DNA of 27,222 nucleotides. Origin: Hamiltosporidium magnivora (Eukaryota; Microsporidia; Dubosqiidae). Position numbers and translations under genes: made by a program. The stretch is from NCBI GenBank assembly GCA_004325065.1, contig PITI01000053.1:1-27222 (forward strand). The letters run 5' to 3'. Position 1 is the first letter of the stretch; every line of letters starts with the position of its first letter. Shown here one piece after another: positions 11,478 through 21,791 of the stretch. Below the pieces are notes generated by a model. That model had not been told where the DNA came from. It made no database searches and worked only from the letters and a program-made list of their open reading frames with translations.

Positions 11478-11630
11478 TTAGGTCGTTTTTTTCATAGGAT
11501 GGAACACAAACCACAAGTGAATTGCATCCAAGCCAAGTTATAAAAGTTCTAGAAACATTTTTCTTTTGATTGTTTAAGTTCTCAGTCTAACGCAAACTTT
11601 CTTATACAAAAGATAAAGAGTCCATCGACA
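11478..11630 (+). repeat. Family C short repeat, copy 1
   Basis: Shares the order of several blocks with 15388-15545: GTTTTTTTC, GGATGGANCA, CACAAG, GCAAACCTT/GCAAACTTT and AAAGATA. No coding capacity. The boundaries are approximate, and it abuts the left side of a family A copy. Confidence 0.45.
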
Positions 11631-12190
11631 GGGGATGGAATTCGGCCTTTCGGAAGTAAATTCTGATATTCTCACCACTAGACTATCAGCAGACTAAATT
11701 TTGATTGCAGTTCGACCTACTTTAGGCTTCCAAGGAGCGGCAGCATTAATTCATACTCTATATCTGCCATGTCGTAAACTTCCGGCCAATATACATGTCT
11801 GTGCATCAATTCTAGTCAATTTAGACCTTCCAATATCATTTAAATCAAATATCTCTAAATAGTGTCCCTTTCTCATTAGAGGGTATTTTCTTATATTAAA
11901 GGTCCAACATCGTTTGTATCGAGTGCGCAAGATTAGATTTAGATGGATTTGCATGTTAATTACTAAAGGTCTTATCTTAGTTAACAGATTAAGCCCATTA
12001 AAAACTCAAACTAACTTCGTGAAATATTTTCATGTTTCGTAGACTTTCTTTTCCTTATACATATTATAAAGGTAGAACCGACAATGAACTTTGATTTTTG
12101 TTTCATGTAAATGTTAACAACGATTTTAAAATACATTCATTTAGTATTACCAAGTATATAGTTTTTAGTACACGTATTTACGCTCTATTA
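11557..12190 (+). repeat. Family A repeat, copy 3 (degenerate)
   Basis: Alignable landmarks are AGCATTAATTCATACTCTAT near 11741, GAGTGCGCAAGATTAGATTT near 11919 (against GAGTGAGCAAGGCTAGATTT) and ATTACCAAGTATATAGTTTT near 12146 (against ATTGCCAAGTAGAAAGTTTT). The left limit is inferred from the family length. The next copy lies 75 bases away in the opposite orientation, so the two meet tail to tail. The minus-strand open frame at 11751-11954 lies inside and is not a gene. Confidence 0.6.
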
Positions 12191-12264
12191 TTCTATATGA
12201 ATAAAAACATTACCAATATTTTGAATCATTTTCTACATTTATTTAGTATATTTCAATAATAAAT

Positions 12265-12905
12265 GATGGAGGGAGGATAACCGCAATATTGCGTATTTTC
12301 TTGATAATTAGTCTGTGAACTTGGTGTGAAAATCAATATTTGAAGCTTTAGTGCAATATACTCATACTATATTTTCGATTGTTGAATGAGAATTTTTATT
12401 ATCAGAAGAAGATTGAATAAATTGCGATACTTTTTCTACATATCTATTTTGTAGTTTTTTATGTAACTGGACTGTAAACCACGACTGAATTTTAAGTTGA
12501 TTGCCGGGTACACCCATGAAAACACGGTATTGCTCACTCGGTTTAAAATACTTTGAAAATGAGAGATACAAAAATACATTCTCTATAAAACCAAGAATGT
12601 TTAGCAAAATGTATACTTGTAAGTATGTCATTGTACTGTCTAAGAGGCCGCTGTGATTTATTGAGATATATCTTAACTAAAAATTCATTGGGCTCAGAAA
12701 TGGTAGAGTAAGTAGGAATACTGCATAACTTAGAGAAGCCCAGGGTGGATTTTTATCTATAATTCTACATAAATTAAAAAGTATTAACAAACTCATGGAA
12801 AATGACTTGCTCATTTATTAGGTTTTAAACCTCCTTCAGATGAAACTCTTGGAATTTATGTATCCTAGGAGGCACTGATGGAGTGCTGGGAGAGCAGTTA
12901 TTTAT
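12265..12905 (-). repeat. Family A repeat, copy 4 (complete, inverted)
   Basis: Read on the minus strand, it begins ATAAATAACTGCTCTCCCAG, passes CACTCCATCAGT and CGAGTGAGCAATACCG, and ends GGTTATCCTCCCTCCATC. The length of about 641 bp matches the direct copies. ATCAT precedes the left end and recurs at the right end, so short direct repeats at both ends are a property of the family. The open frame at 12362-12631 falls inside and is not a gene. Confidence 0.75.
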
Positions 12906-15900
12906 GATACATCCTAATTGGTGTTAATTTCATGAAAACAATATAACATTAACCAGTTTTTTTAAATATGTGATCTCTCTTGATAAACTCATAATAGATA
13001 TAATAAATGACTGTGAAATATAATTTTTTAGATTTAATTTTATAGAAACGCCAGAAAACTGAATAACTTTTTTATATTTGTTTATAAAGAAGCTGGTTTC
13101 ATGTCTTTTATTTTCTTTTTTGCATTGGGCTCAAAATTTTTATCAGTGATTCTGTTAATTCGGTTTGCTTAAAGAAATTGCAAGAATAGTTTTTATTTCT
13201 GATTTAGAAAGTCTAACTTGATCATTTTTTTAGTTATATACGACGTAACGATTATATTCTATATAGTTTATAACATTTACAAATTAGTTTAATTTAACAA
13301 CAACTGTTTTTTCTAGTATATTTACACAAGTTGAGATTCATTATATATAATTATAACTTTTCATTTCATTTTTTGCAATTTTTTAATCTTATAGATACTT
13401 AAAAATAATTATCGCTTCATAGAGCGTAGGCTTAAATATAAGTCTCTAAAATTAATTTTTAAAGATTGATACTTTTATGTCATATTCATAAACATCTATA
13501 TCTGTAACCCTATATATATCAATTCATAACACCAAATCTAGTCATGTATGAAATTACACTATAAAATCACTAGATTGGCAACATTTTATTGCATATCTTC
13601 CTTTTTTTATGGATTTTTAGAAGTTCGTAAAACATGTTTCGAAAATGAAGTAGATCCTCGTTTTTTATAATAGAATAGAACGATATTAGAATATATAATA
13701 TTTAAAGTAGACGCACGTTTATTTTTTTTTGTATATTTATTATCGCTATTATTCTTTCATTAATTAAAGTTTTTTTAAAAAAAATTAGTTTAAAATATGT
13801 ATAGGTTCTCTTCTTCATTCGCTATACACGATACAAAACAATCAAATTGAAAATAAAATGTGTTGTACACAAGTCTTCACAGTGGCAATTATTATTTAAT
13901 TTCCCTCGCACATTTTTTGAAATTACGATCTAATTTGTTCAATTATACGCGAAATAAATTATTAATTATTCTTAATCTAATTCACTATTATTAACTCATG
14001 AAAGAAGAATAGCAATCTGCGAGTAACAGAAAAACAAAGTTGATGTGGTTCTATTAAAGTTTATTAGAGCAGTAATGTCTTCTGTGAAAACATATCTTTA
14101 ATTTTGTACAATAAGATCAGGCTATGGCGCTTTAAATAGTGTGTTAAGAATAAACGGAAAGTTTTCGATCTTCTGTTACCAAAGTTTGATTGCAAATATA
14201 TAAGTTATATATTCGTGTCGTTTAAAATTGGGTTTTGTGTGTAAAATTGGCTGATTTGTGTAGTTTAACTGTTTTTTTACATTTACCATTATATTCTCTA
14301 CAGATTTTTCAATATTTGTACCTACGGAATAATTATTTTTATTCGAAGTGTTTTCATAAAATTTGACGGTTTTAAATGAACTTTGACCTGGTTTGAATCA
14401 AAATATTCAGAAAGAAAGCATATTTCCATAGTAGTGATAAGCTGGAAGGTTTTTTTACTTTAGAATGACTCATGTGTTTGTACTAATTGGTTATAATAAC
14501 TGCTAATTTTCGATTTTTTATTCTTATATTAAAAAATACATCGAGAATTTCCATTTAGACCTAACATCAATAGAGTCTTTTTTTCTTAGGACTGCACGAT
14601 ATAATTATAGAATCTTGATAACTCTGGAATTACAAATTTCCGATTGAAATAATTTAAAGTTGAATACTTCGATAATAGAGGAATCTCTTTTATATTGTTC
14701 TAAAATTAAATAAAAGAGAGTCAAATACTCTTTTTATTCGGTTATATCATATCCGAACACCCAAGTTTGGATTATATATTGTTTTATTAATAATATGATG
14801 TGTTTTTTTACCGAAAAATTGGCATCTTATAGTGGAAATGCCACGTGATTGTTCTATTTAAAACACCGCCTAGACTCTATTATGTGATTGAAAACCTTAA
14901 AAAGGTTTTTTGATACGATATTTAACAAGCTTTTGTTCGGTTTCTGACACATTATTTCAATTAATTTTTTTACTAAAATCGTTTACAGTGGTATTGAACA
15001 ATCTGCTTCAAAATTCTTTTTGGATTTGTATACCTTTTATGATATTTTGTAGATTTAGTGACTAAGAAATCATCCGAAATTTTTGTTGTATTCCCATATA
15101 TTGTTGATCTGTATTATAAAACTTAATGAGGTCCTAGTGTATCTTTGATGCTAAAATTAAAGCAAAGTTAATAGCAATATTGACCCATTTAAAAATATTT
15201 TAGTCTAAATCATATTATAAAATATGTTCTTTATGTCATCTAGGATTCACACTGATACTAAAAAACCTAACTGAATTTTTTTTACTCTTGATAGCAGTTT
15301 TTTAAAATATTTTATTATAATCTTCAAGATTTGTTAGCTCTTGCCTAGAAATTTTCTATATTCTGTATAATAGTCTTGCTTTAATAAAACACGTTTTTTT
15401 CTCTACGGATGGAGCAGACTCACAAGCGATGCAAGCTTCGTCGAGATATAGACGTTTAATAGGCACCACTTTTGATTCGGATGATTTTCAGCTCAATGCA
15501 AACCTTACTTGTTCGAAAGATATAATGGGCATTTATCAGGAATGATCAAAATTAGGTTGATAAGATAATTTTGGTCTAATAAAACTGTTTTTATTGTAGC
15601 GTTAATACATCCGAATGGATCCAGTCTTCTAAAATAATTTCTTTAATCTCGAATGGTTCTTTTTGCAGTTTCATTATTTCCATATTTACTTAGCAAATAA
15701 TTGGTCGATTTTTCCTGCAAAAATTATACATTGTAGGTTTATTTTCAATGATAAAATGCTTTTTGTAATTCTCTTATTCAATCTACAATGCAATACACAA
15801 GCTATTTAGATATATAGTTGATTTTTTACTCGTTGATATAGTAATTTATAATAAAAATTGTAATAGATACAGCAATTTTTGTATTTTTTATTTTGTTCTC

Positions 15901-16840
15901 TTATTATATAGTTAGCAATATTAAACATGCTACTATGACTTCATTTATACTTTTACACTGTCTAGAATTCAACCTGTGAAAATCATATCAAATGGATTTT
16001 TAATCGCTATTATTTATAATTACAACCATTTAAATTCTTCCATAATATTGCTGATAGTCATAGATTAAGTTTTCTTATATATATATGTAAAAAGTTCATC
16101 AGAGAATGTTAAATTAAAAACGAATATATTTCTTACAGCATAGAGTTTTCTGCATATAAAGAGAGATATATGCAAAAAAACCGGGTTTTCTATTTAAACA
16201 GATATTTTAATTATTATTGTTTTTGAGGGAAATTTAAGTTTATCCTGGAGCTTACAAAAATTCATAAAAAGGTTCCTGATTTTTTATGTGAGGGAACTAA
16301 ATATACAATCACTTTGGTAATATTTTACAGGTATGAAATTTCGAAAATACTCGACAACATCAGTTTTTATGTATAGGGAAAATGAATAATTAATAGTCAA
16401 AGAATTGAATTTGAATTGTTTCATTTAAATTCATGCGTTTAAAAAAACACATTGGAATTTTATATGTGGAAACTTTATTAACATTAAAACGAATTGGAAT
16501 CCTCTCATTCAATGATTAAAAATGCCACAAATTTTGGAATATGAACAAATATAAACTAAAATGGTCATTTACTTAAGAAAACCAGTATGAGAAAGTAAAT
16601 ACTGAGCCAGTGATAAAACCAACAGTTATTTCGAATTAAAGACAGGATATAATCATATATAATAATATACTTAATATCGTTTCTTTAAGGCGCAATTACT
16701 TCTTAAGATTCCCTCAAATCTGTGAAAAAAACCAAGAATTGAATTCCGTTGACTACTGTCTAATGTCTTTTTTATATAAGAAAAATAAAGATGATCTTGT
16801 TCGTAATATTTTTAAAATCTATTTTACGCAACATTCATTC
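12906..16840. other. Long AT-rich stretch without a recognisable gene
   Basis: Nearly 4 kb of AT-rich sequence holds no open frame over about 60 codons, no RNA gene and only one repeat fragment (15388-15545). A 27-codon coding-like stretch on the minus strand near 13090-13170 is too short to interpret. Confidence 0.55.
15388..15545 (+). repeat. Family C short repeat, copy 2
   Basis: Direct copy of the repeat at 11478-11630, with GTTTTTTTCTCTACGGATGG, CAGACTCACAAGCGATGCAA, CAATGCAAACCTTACTTG and AAAGATATAATGG. More GC-rich than the surroundings. Function and class are unknown. Confidence 0.45.
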
Positions 16841-17078
16841 ATTATTCCTTGGCACCACAGCCCTTTGCGAGCCTTGGCCTCCCTTAGTAATACCGCCCAC
16901 CGGTCTTTTTCTACTGGGTTTGTTTACTTATTGGTTTCGTACCAGGTAATTTTACAGAGTGGGTTGTTAGCCCTACGCCCAACCCCAACATGGAGGATTA
17001 GTCTCTTTTACTCGCCTCTTACGGCAAGCAGATAATACACCAAGCCAATTCGGCCCCCGGCATGGTATTTGCTTAACA
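16841..17078 (-). mobile_element. SINE-like retroposon, copy 2 (inverted)
   Basis: Minus-strand copy of the element at 6492-6735. Read on that strand it has CCATGCCGGGGGCCGAATTG, GCCGTAAGAGGCGAGTAAAA, GGGCTAACAACCCAC, AAAAAGACCGGTGGGCGG and GTGCCAAGGAATAATGAATG. The 98-codon plus-strand open frame at 16739-17035 lies mostly inside it and is a by-product of its GC-richer sequence. Confidence 0.7.
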
Positions 17079-17637
17079 AAATAACACAAATCTTGGAAAA
17101 TTTAAGAATTAATCGGAATATATAAAAAAGTAAAACTCATCTATTTTTGTACCAGGAAGACCAAGGCTAATACGAAAAATGAATGAATCGATTTACAAAT
17201 AAACTGAAATGCCCTAGAAAAGGCATGTATCACAAAAAATAAAATTCCTTTGATGCATATGCTATACTAAAACAAATAGACACGTAAGTACCAAAGTAAG
17301 CAAAATGTGCAGAATGAAATAACAAACCACTGGCATAGTTAGAAAATATTGAAACAGATCGAGCATAAAGAAGTAAACAAATCTAGAGTATAAAGATTAA
17401 AGAAATAAACAAATCTCGATATAAAATATAATAGATGATTTTCATAAAACATCCCAAATTTTCAAAAAGTTAAACAATGGAATAAAAGTTGTTTTTACCC
17501 ATTAAGGACATATATTACGTTTTATTAAAGAAAATGACTTTAGAATATGTTATTTCAAAATAATGCAAATTAATTTATTAAAAGTAGTCAGATATTTTAG
17601 ATATCTTACTCATTGTTTAAATTTAATTTCCATGATA
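17079..17637. other. Spacer downstream of the intact HAD gene
   Basis: AT-rich, without a gene. ATGAATGAATC at 17180-17190 echoes the tail of the SINE-like element and follows ACCAAGG, so a tail fragment may be present. The AATAAA at 17574-17579 (minus) lies about 60 bases past the HAD gene stop. Confidence 0.4.
17574..17579 (-). terminator. Candidate polyadenylation signal of the intact HAD gene
   Basis: The minus strand reads AATAAA about 60 bases downstream of the stop at 17638-17640. In such AT-rich sequence a chance match is possible. Confidence 0.3.
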
Positions 17638-19485
17638 TCAAGGTAAATTTGAAAGAGATGTTTCTAGAACATCTATCAAGGAATCTCTAACCAAAAAAGA
17701 ATTCCACCCTCGATTTTTAGCAGCTTGTACATTTTGATCAATATCATCATAGAAATATATATTTGAGGCTTTGGTTTCCAAAAGTTGTTCTATAGCAAAG
17801 TATGCATGCGGATTTGGTTTAAGAAAAATATATTCATGCAATTTTTCTCTATGAACAATACAAATAAAACAATCTAATATATCTAATGTTTTTAAAGCCC
17901 ATTCCGCATGTATTTTTTCTGCGTTCGTAAAACATATTTTTTTAAAAGGCAGTTTTTCTAAAAAAATTTTAAGCTCGGTTTTATATTCTAAGTGTTGAGT
18001 GACTAACAATTTAGTTTTTATTTCTTGATCATTTATACCTTTTTTTGGATTTTCCTCCTTTGGGTCTGCAAAAATATTATTTTGACTTTCATAAAACTCA
18101 GGTGTACCTAAATCCGGATATTTATCACCATATGAAGTCGTGGGGAACAGGGTATCATCTATATCAAATACCAAAACTATCTCATCGAGATACATTTTGG
18201 GAATGGTTGACTCTTGAATCGAAATGAAAAGCGTTTCATTCGAAACACCCATTTGAAAATCTGATGAAGGAATATAATCATCTAGATATGCTAATATGTT
18301 CTGGATCCCCGCATTAGATTCTGTAGAAATTAAAGATAAAAGATCCTTCCATTGTGTTTCAAATTTTAAAAATAGTATTTTATAGAAGAAACTAAAAATA
18401 AAGTCACTTGATTCTAAAGTCCCATTTTCACACATTTCTTTGTGTCTTTTATATAGATTTGATTGTTTATAACAAGAAAATTCCGTTTCTCTTGATGGAT
18501 TATGTGGGTTCGATAAAAGATTTTCAAAAAAGATTTGCAGATATAACTTTAGTCTATCTTTAGTATCTTTTTTATACGTTCCTTTGTATTTTTCAGATTG
18601 AATTTTGGGAAGATTATCAGACGCTACTATAGATTTTGCAATCCGTACATCGGATTTATATTCGACTTTATTTATTTCTTTAGAATCGGAAATAGCTTTG
18701 GAATCAGAAATTGGGGAAGGATATTGTGCTTTGGGTTTTGAATTTTCGGTTTTCTTGCCTGCTAACAAATGTATGTCTTTGACTGATTTATTACCGCTAT
18801 TTGTTGGATTTTCTGTTAAATCGAAGTTTTCTGTATCCACTTCTAAATCTGCAACTTTATTAATATCGTTTTCCGATCCAATTAGGCTTTTATCTAAATA
18901 ATAATTGACATTTTCTCTTTCAAAGTAAGCATTTAAATCAAATTGTAACATTTTAATCTCGATTTCTCTTTTCTCTTCGAGAAATTTATCAAAGTTCGCT
19001 AAATTTAAATCCAAGTTTTTACTCACTTGTCGTTTTAGCATATTTCTAAAAAATGGATGATTATTAAATTTATCAGAATAATCTTTCAAATAATCCTTAA
19101 AAAAGCAAAATATTATGTTTAGTAAACGAGACCTGAACATAACAAACCACACCGTAGCCTCTTTGGGTTTTAAAAATTTGAACAATTTCAAAATATCCTT
19201 TTCATATCTTAATAAATATTTAATATTGTATTTATTAAACACTGTATCACTCATTTTTTCATCGTATATAGTCGGATACGGAAGCTCAAGGTCTTCTTCG
19301 ATTATTTTAGATAAAAGATTCTGTTTTCTAAAAGTATTCAAGCACATAATAGAAACACAATAAACTAACGGATTATTATACATTTCATTTCTTATCTCAT
19401 CATAACTTAAAATTTTAACTCCATTTTTATCTGCCGCTAAAAATATTTGCCAGAAATATAAAAATATAGGAAAACTTCTTATCAT
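17638..19485 (-). CDS. Secreted HAD-superfamily phosphatase, pyrimidine 5'-nucleotidase-like, with a novel N-terminal region (intact copy)
   Basis: This 615-residue protein is the only intact member of the three-gene family. Residues 1-18 form a signal peptide (hydrophobic core, then Leu-Ala-Ala before Asp19). Residues 25-190 are a conserved region of unknown fold with YDEIR, a Cys-Leu-Asn-Thr-Phe-Arg-Lys-Gln-Asn block near 48-56, and LELPYP near 66-71. Residues 190-305 are a divergent linker rich in Ser, Asp, Lys and Asn. A second conserved segment follows at 305-435. The HAD domain fills about 435-600: motif I DIDDT at 441-445 (nucleophile Asp441, acid-base Asp443), motif II Thr520 in CFTNA, motif III Lys556 in FLKPN, and motif IV Asp580-Asp581 in FYDD followed by QNVQAA and a Gly. 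This order and the FTNA...HA, KP and DD...N...A...G pattern resemble fungal SDT1/PHM8 pyrimidine 5'-nucleotidases, which dephosphorylate nucleoside monophosphates. I infer secretion to the cell surface or host. The substrate is unproven, and another small phosphomonoester is possible. Confidence 0.9.
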   Translation of the reverse strand: MIRSFPIFLYFWQIFLAADKNGVKILSYDEIRNEMYNNPLVYCVSIMCLNTFRKQNLLSKIIEEDLELPYPTIYDEKMSDTVFNKYNIKYLLRYEKDILKLFKFLKPKEATVWFVMFRSRLLNIIFCFFKDYLKDYSDKFNNHPFFRNMLKRQVSKNLDLNLANFDKFLEEKREIEIKMLQFDLNAYFERENVNYYLDKSLIGSENDINKVADLEVDTENFDLTENPTNSGNKSVKDIHLLAGKKTENSKPKAQYPSPISDSKAISDSKEINKVEYKSDVRIAKSIVASDNLPKIQSEKYKGTYKKDTKDRLKLYLQIFFENLLSNPHNPSRETEFSCYKQSNLYKRHKEMCENGTLESSDFIFSFFYKILFLKFETQWKDLLSLISTESNAGIQNILAYLDDYIPSSDFQMGVSNETLFISIQESTIPKMYLDEIVLVFDIDDTLFPTTSYGDKYPDLGTPEFYESQNNIFADPKEENPKKGINDQEIKTKLLVTQHLEYKTELKIFLEKLPFKKICFTNAEKIHAEWALKTLDILDCFICIVHREKLHEYIFLKPNPHAYFAIEQLLETKASNIYFYDDIDQNVQAAKNRGWNSFLVRDSLIDVLETSLSNLP

Positions 19486-20378
19486 TTTTTAAGAGGCCTC
19501 GATATTTTAATTTTAAAAATTTATTTTAATCGTTCCATTTCTTTTATATTTGATAAGAACAAAGTTATTCTTTTCAGTCCGCAATATAATTCTAGATTAC
19601 CTATAAAAAGCTTAATAATTTAATTTTTCTTGTATTATTACAATTGTCTTTTTTTAAAATAGAAGACCGATTTATAATGAAAAACATTTAATCACTTTAA
19701 TTACTTTTTGCTCAACAATAACGATTATATATATTTCAATGATTCATATATATTTTTATAATTTATTTTATTTTAAGACTGTTAAAAATAATAATCGTTT
19801 CTTGTTCTAAAAATTGTTTAATCAAATAATCTGAATCTAAATTAGAAACCTTAATTAAAATTATATTTACAGAATGTAAAGAATCCGACATAAATTAAAA
19901 ATCTTCCTTAGACTAAGAAAAACGAATTTATAAATATTTATATTAAACTTCAAATCAAAGATAAATTAATAAATTTGTTTTTTAAATATTATATTTTACA
20001 CAAAAAATATCTTCTTTATGATATTCAATAATATTATTTGGATAGATTCTAATGTTTATTTATACATTATATTTATCAAATTTAATAAATATTTATTGAT
20101 GTACAAAATATCTGTACTGAGATTCAAAATGATTTAATAATATTAAAAATGTTTTAGATACCTTATATTTTGAATATATTATAACAGTTTAGTTAAGAGA
20201 AATAATAGATGAATTTAAATGATAAATGAATTAAGAATGCAAAAACAAAATATAAAACCAAAAACAGTGTTGTTAAATACTAAGAAGTATAGAATACAAA
20301 TACAAAATATACAAGAAAATAAATTTCTAAGTAGAATTAAAAAGTAATAATAAAATTTTTACTTACAATAGAATATTT
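19486..20378. other. AT-rich intergenic region upstream of the intact HAD gene
   Basis: No gene seen. The minus strand has the 8-base palindrome GAGGCCTC at 19493-19500, eight bases before the HAD gene ATG at 19485. It takes the position where copies 1 and 2 have GGG or GGGG. The remainder is AT-rich and featureless. Confidence 0.45.
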
Positions 20379-20558
20379 TTACAGAATATTCACTGTAAAA
20401 TCATCATAAAGATTATAAGAGGATGTATCACTTATAACATCCAAATATTCTATTTCCTCGTCGGTAACAGGAATACATTTTTCTATTTCATTGGATTTCT
20501 TATTTTTTGTTGAAATATTTGTGATGTCTTTTAGTTTTTTACGAGTAGGAATTGTCAT
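20379..20558 (-). CDS. Small protein with a destruction-box motif
   Basis: The 59-residue frame starts at the ATG at 20558. An in-frame ATG at 20582 would add eight residues, but CCC at 20571-20573 lies 12 bases upstream of 20558 and fits the microsporidian start-proximal signal. Residues 6-14 read RKKLKDITN, an exact match to the APC/C destruction-box consensus RxxLxx(I/V)xN. A basic stretch (KNKKSNEIEK) and an acidic C-terminal half (TDEEIEYLDVISD) follow. There is no membrane segment or enzyme domain. The basic front with D-box and acidic rear resembles the layout of securin-like or other short-lived cell-cycle regulators, but no family was recognised and the motif could be chance. The codon pattern and charge layout look coding rather than random. 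Confidence 0.6.
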   Translation of the reverse strand: MTIPTRKKLKDITNISTKNKKSNEIEKCIPVTDEEIEYLDVISDTSSYNLYDDFTVNIL

Positions 20559-20570
20559 GGAATATATGGA

Positions 20571-20573
20571 GGG
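20571..20573 (-). promoter_or_regulatory. CCC-type start-proximal motif
   Basis: The minus strand has ACCCTCC with the C run ending 12 bases before the ATG at 20558. It is used here to prefer that start over the ATG at 20582, inside whose extension the motif would lie. Confidence 0.4.
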
Positions 20574-20756
20574 TATTACCATATTTAAGGAAGAAAAAAT
20601 ATTGAATTATAAAAAATTCAAAAACTAACAAATTTACAAATAAAAATTTGAAAAATTAAACGAAAGAAGTTATGAAAGAGAATTTTATAAAAAAATGGTG
20701 GGGAAAAAATAAATAGGATAACAAAAAAAAATTCCTAGTTTTAAATATATTATTTT

Positions 20757-21048
20757 TCATGAATTCTTTCCTTTAATTTGAAGAAATATATAAAATTTAG
20801 TTGTTAGAGCGGTTTTTAGCTTCATTGTTTTTGAGTGGTTTATTCTACTCTTCCTGTTTCGGTTGAATCGTTCTTTATATTTGAGACCTTTTCTAAATTC
20901 GATAAAACTCTGTTTAAAAGTCATTTTATTCTCCAACTTAACTTGCTTTTTTTTGTATTTATTTGCCTGACAAGTTTTTCCACATTTGCGTCTATTTGTA
21001 AAGGCAACATCTTTTTTAAGAGTTTCTCGGCAACCAATCCTTATGACC
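20757..21048 (-). pseudogene. Basic coding-like relic, unidentified
   Basis: A minus-strand frame of about 96 codons is open from just after a TAG near 21046 to a TGA at 20757-20759 but has no early ATG. It is Lys/Arg/Asn-rich, with NRRKCGKTCQANKYKKKQ near its front and FRKGLKYKERFNRNRK later. The Cys-Gly-Lys-Thr-Cys block loosely recalls the N-terminal end of ribosomal protein eL42. Another frame near 20830 gives a weak echo of the KQ...KP...AK stretch of that family. The similarity is too weak to name it. It may instead be chance coding in AT-rich DNA. Confidence 0.25.
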
Positions 21049-21049
21049 T

Positions 21050-21791
21050 ATCGAAATCTCGTTACCCGACTCTCATTGGCATTTAATCACGACATCAATC
21101 TTCAGATCTCTCAAATAACTGATTTAGATTGTCTTTTTGAGTATTATCGATTAGATTTATGATTCATACTTACTAAGAATGTATAAAACCATTAAGTATT
21201 TATAGGACAAACGGAAATAAAGAATGAAGTAAGTTTTTTTGAGATTTCAACAAAAAAGTAATGCCCGTTGTAGTCATACCAAAATAATAGTATAAATTTG
21301 TATATAACGTATGTGATCTTTCAAAATATTTTATCAAATTTATAAAGGTTTCTATCCAAGTTTCATATTAACAAAAATGAATTTATAACAATATTCTAGT
21401 TCAGTTCAGAAAGGTATTTCTTTCGTCTAAAGAACAAAAATTTATTTTAAATTATATTTTATTCTATTTCTTTCTATGTGATATATTTATTTTGCGATTT
21501 AGGGTTGTTTATGTAGTCGAAATATTTATTTGGAATCATGTGCGAAAGTATATATCCCTAACTCTTGAAACTTTCATTAGTTAGTTTAAATACCTTTTGA
21601 TGTACTTCGTAGTTTAGAAGATTTCGAATGACTTTCAACTTTTTATAATTATATTTTATGATTCATTTAATTATTACAACGAATATTAGATTAATTTTAG
21701 AAAAGTTCTATTCTTAGACATTAAGATTGGCGTATAGATCATATTTAAATTAAGTGATTTTTTCAATAAAAATAATTGCTTTGTGTCCTAC
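21050..21791. other. AT-rich spacer upstream of the membrane-anchored protein gene
   Basis: No gene or repeat was recognised. The sequence directly before the ATG at 21792 reads TGTCCTAC, a weak CC-type start-proximal signal. Confidence 0.45.

Noticed and set aside
12362..12631. 89-codon minus-strand open frame
   Set aside because: Located within family A copy 4, with no counterpart in copy 1.
16739..17035. 98-codon plus-strand open frame
   Set aside because: It lies mostly in the inverted SINE-like element; the other copy of that element does not keep the frame.
18045..19363. Plus-strand open frames opposite the intact HAD gene (18045-18227, 18605-18901, 19115-19363)
   Set aside because: They are antisense shadows of a conserved coding region and show no start signals or motifs.
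20757..21048. Naming this relic ribosomal protein eL42
   Set aside because: Only a CGKTC block and a loose KQ...KP...AK echo in another frame support it, which is too weak for a name.
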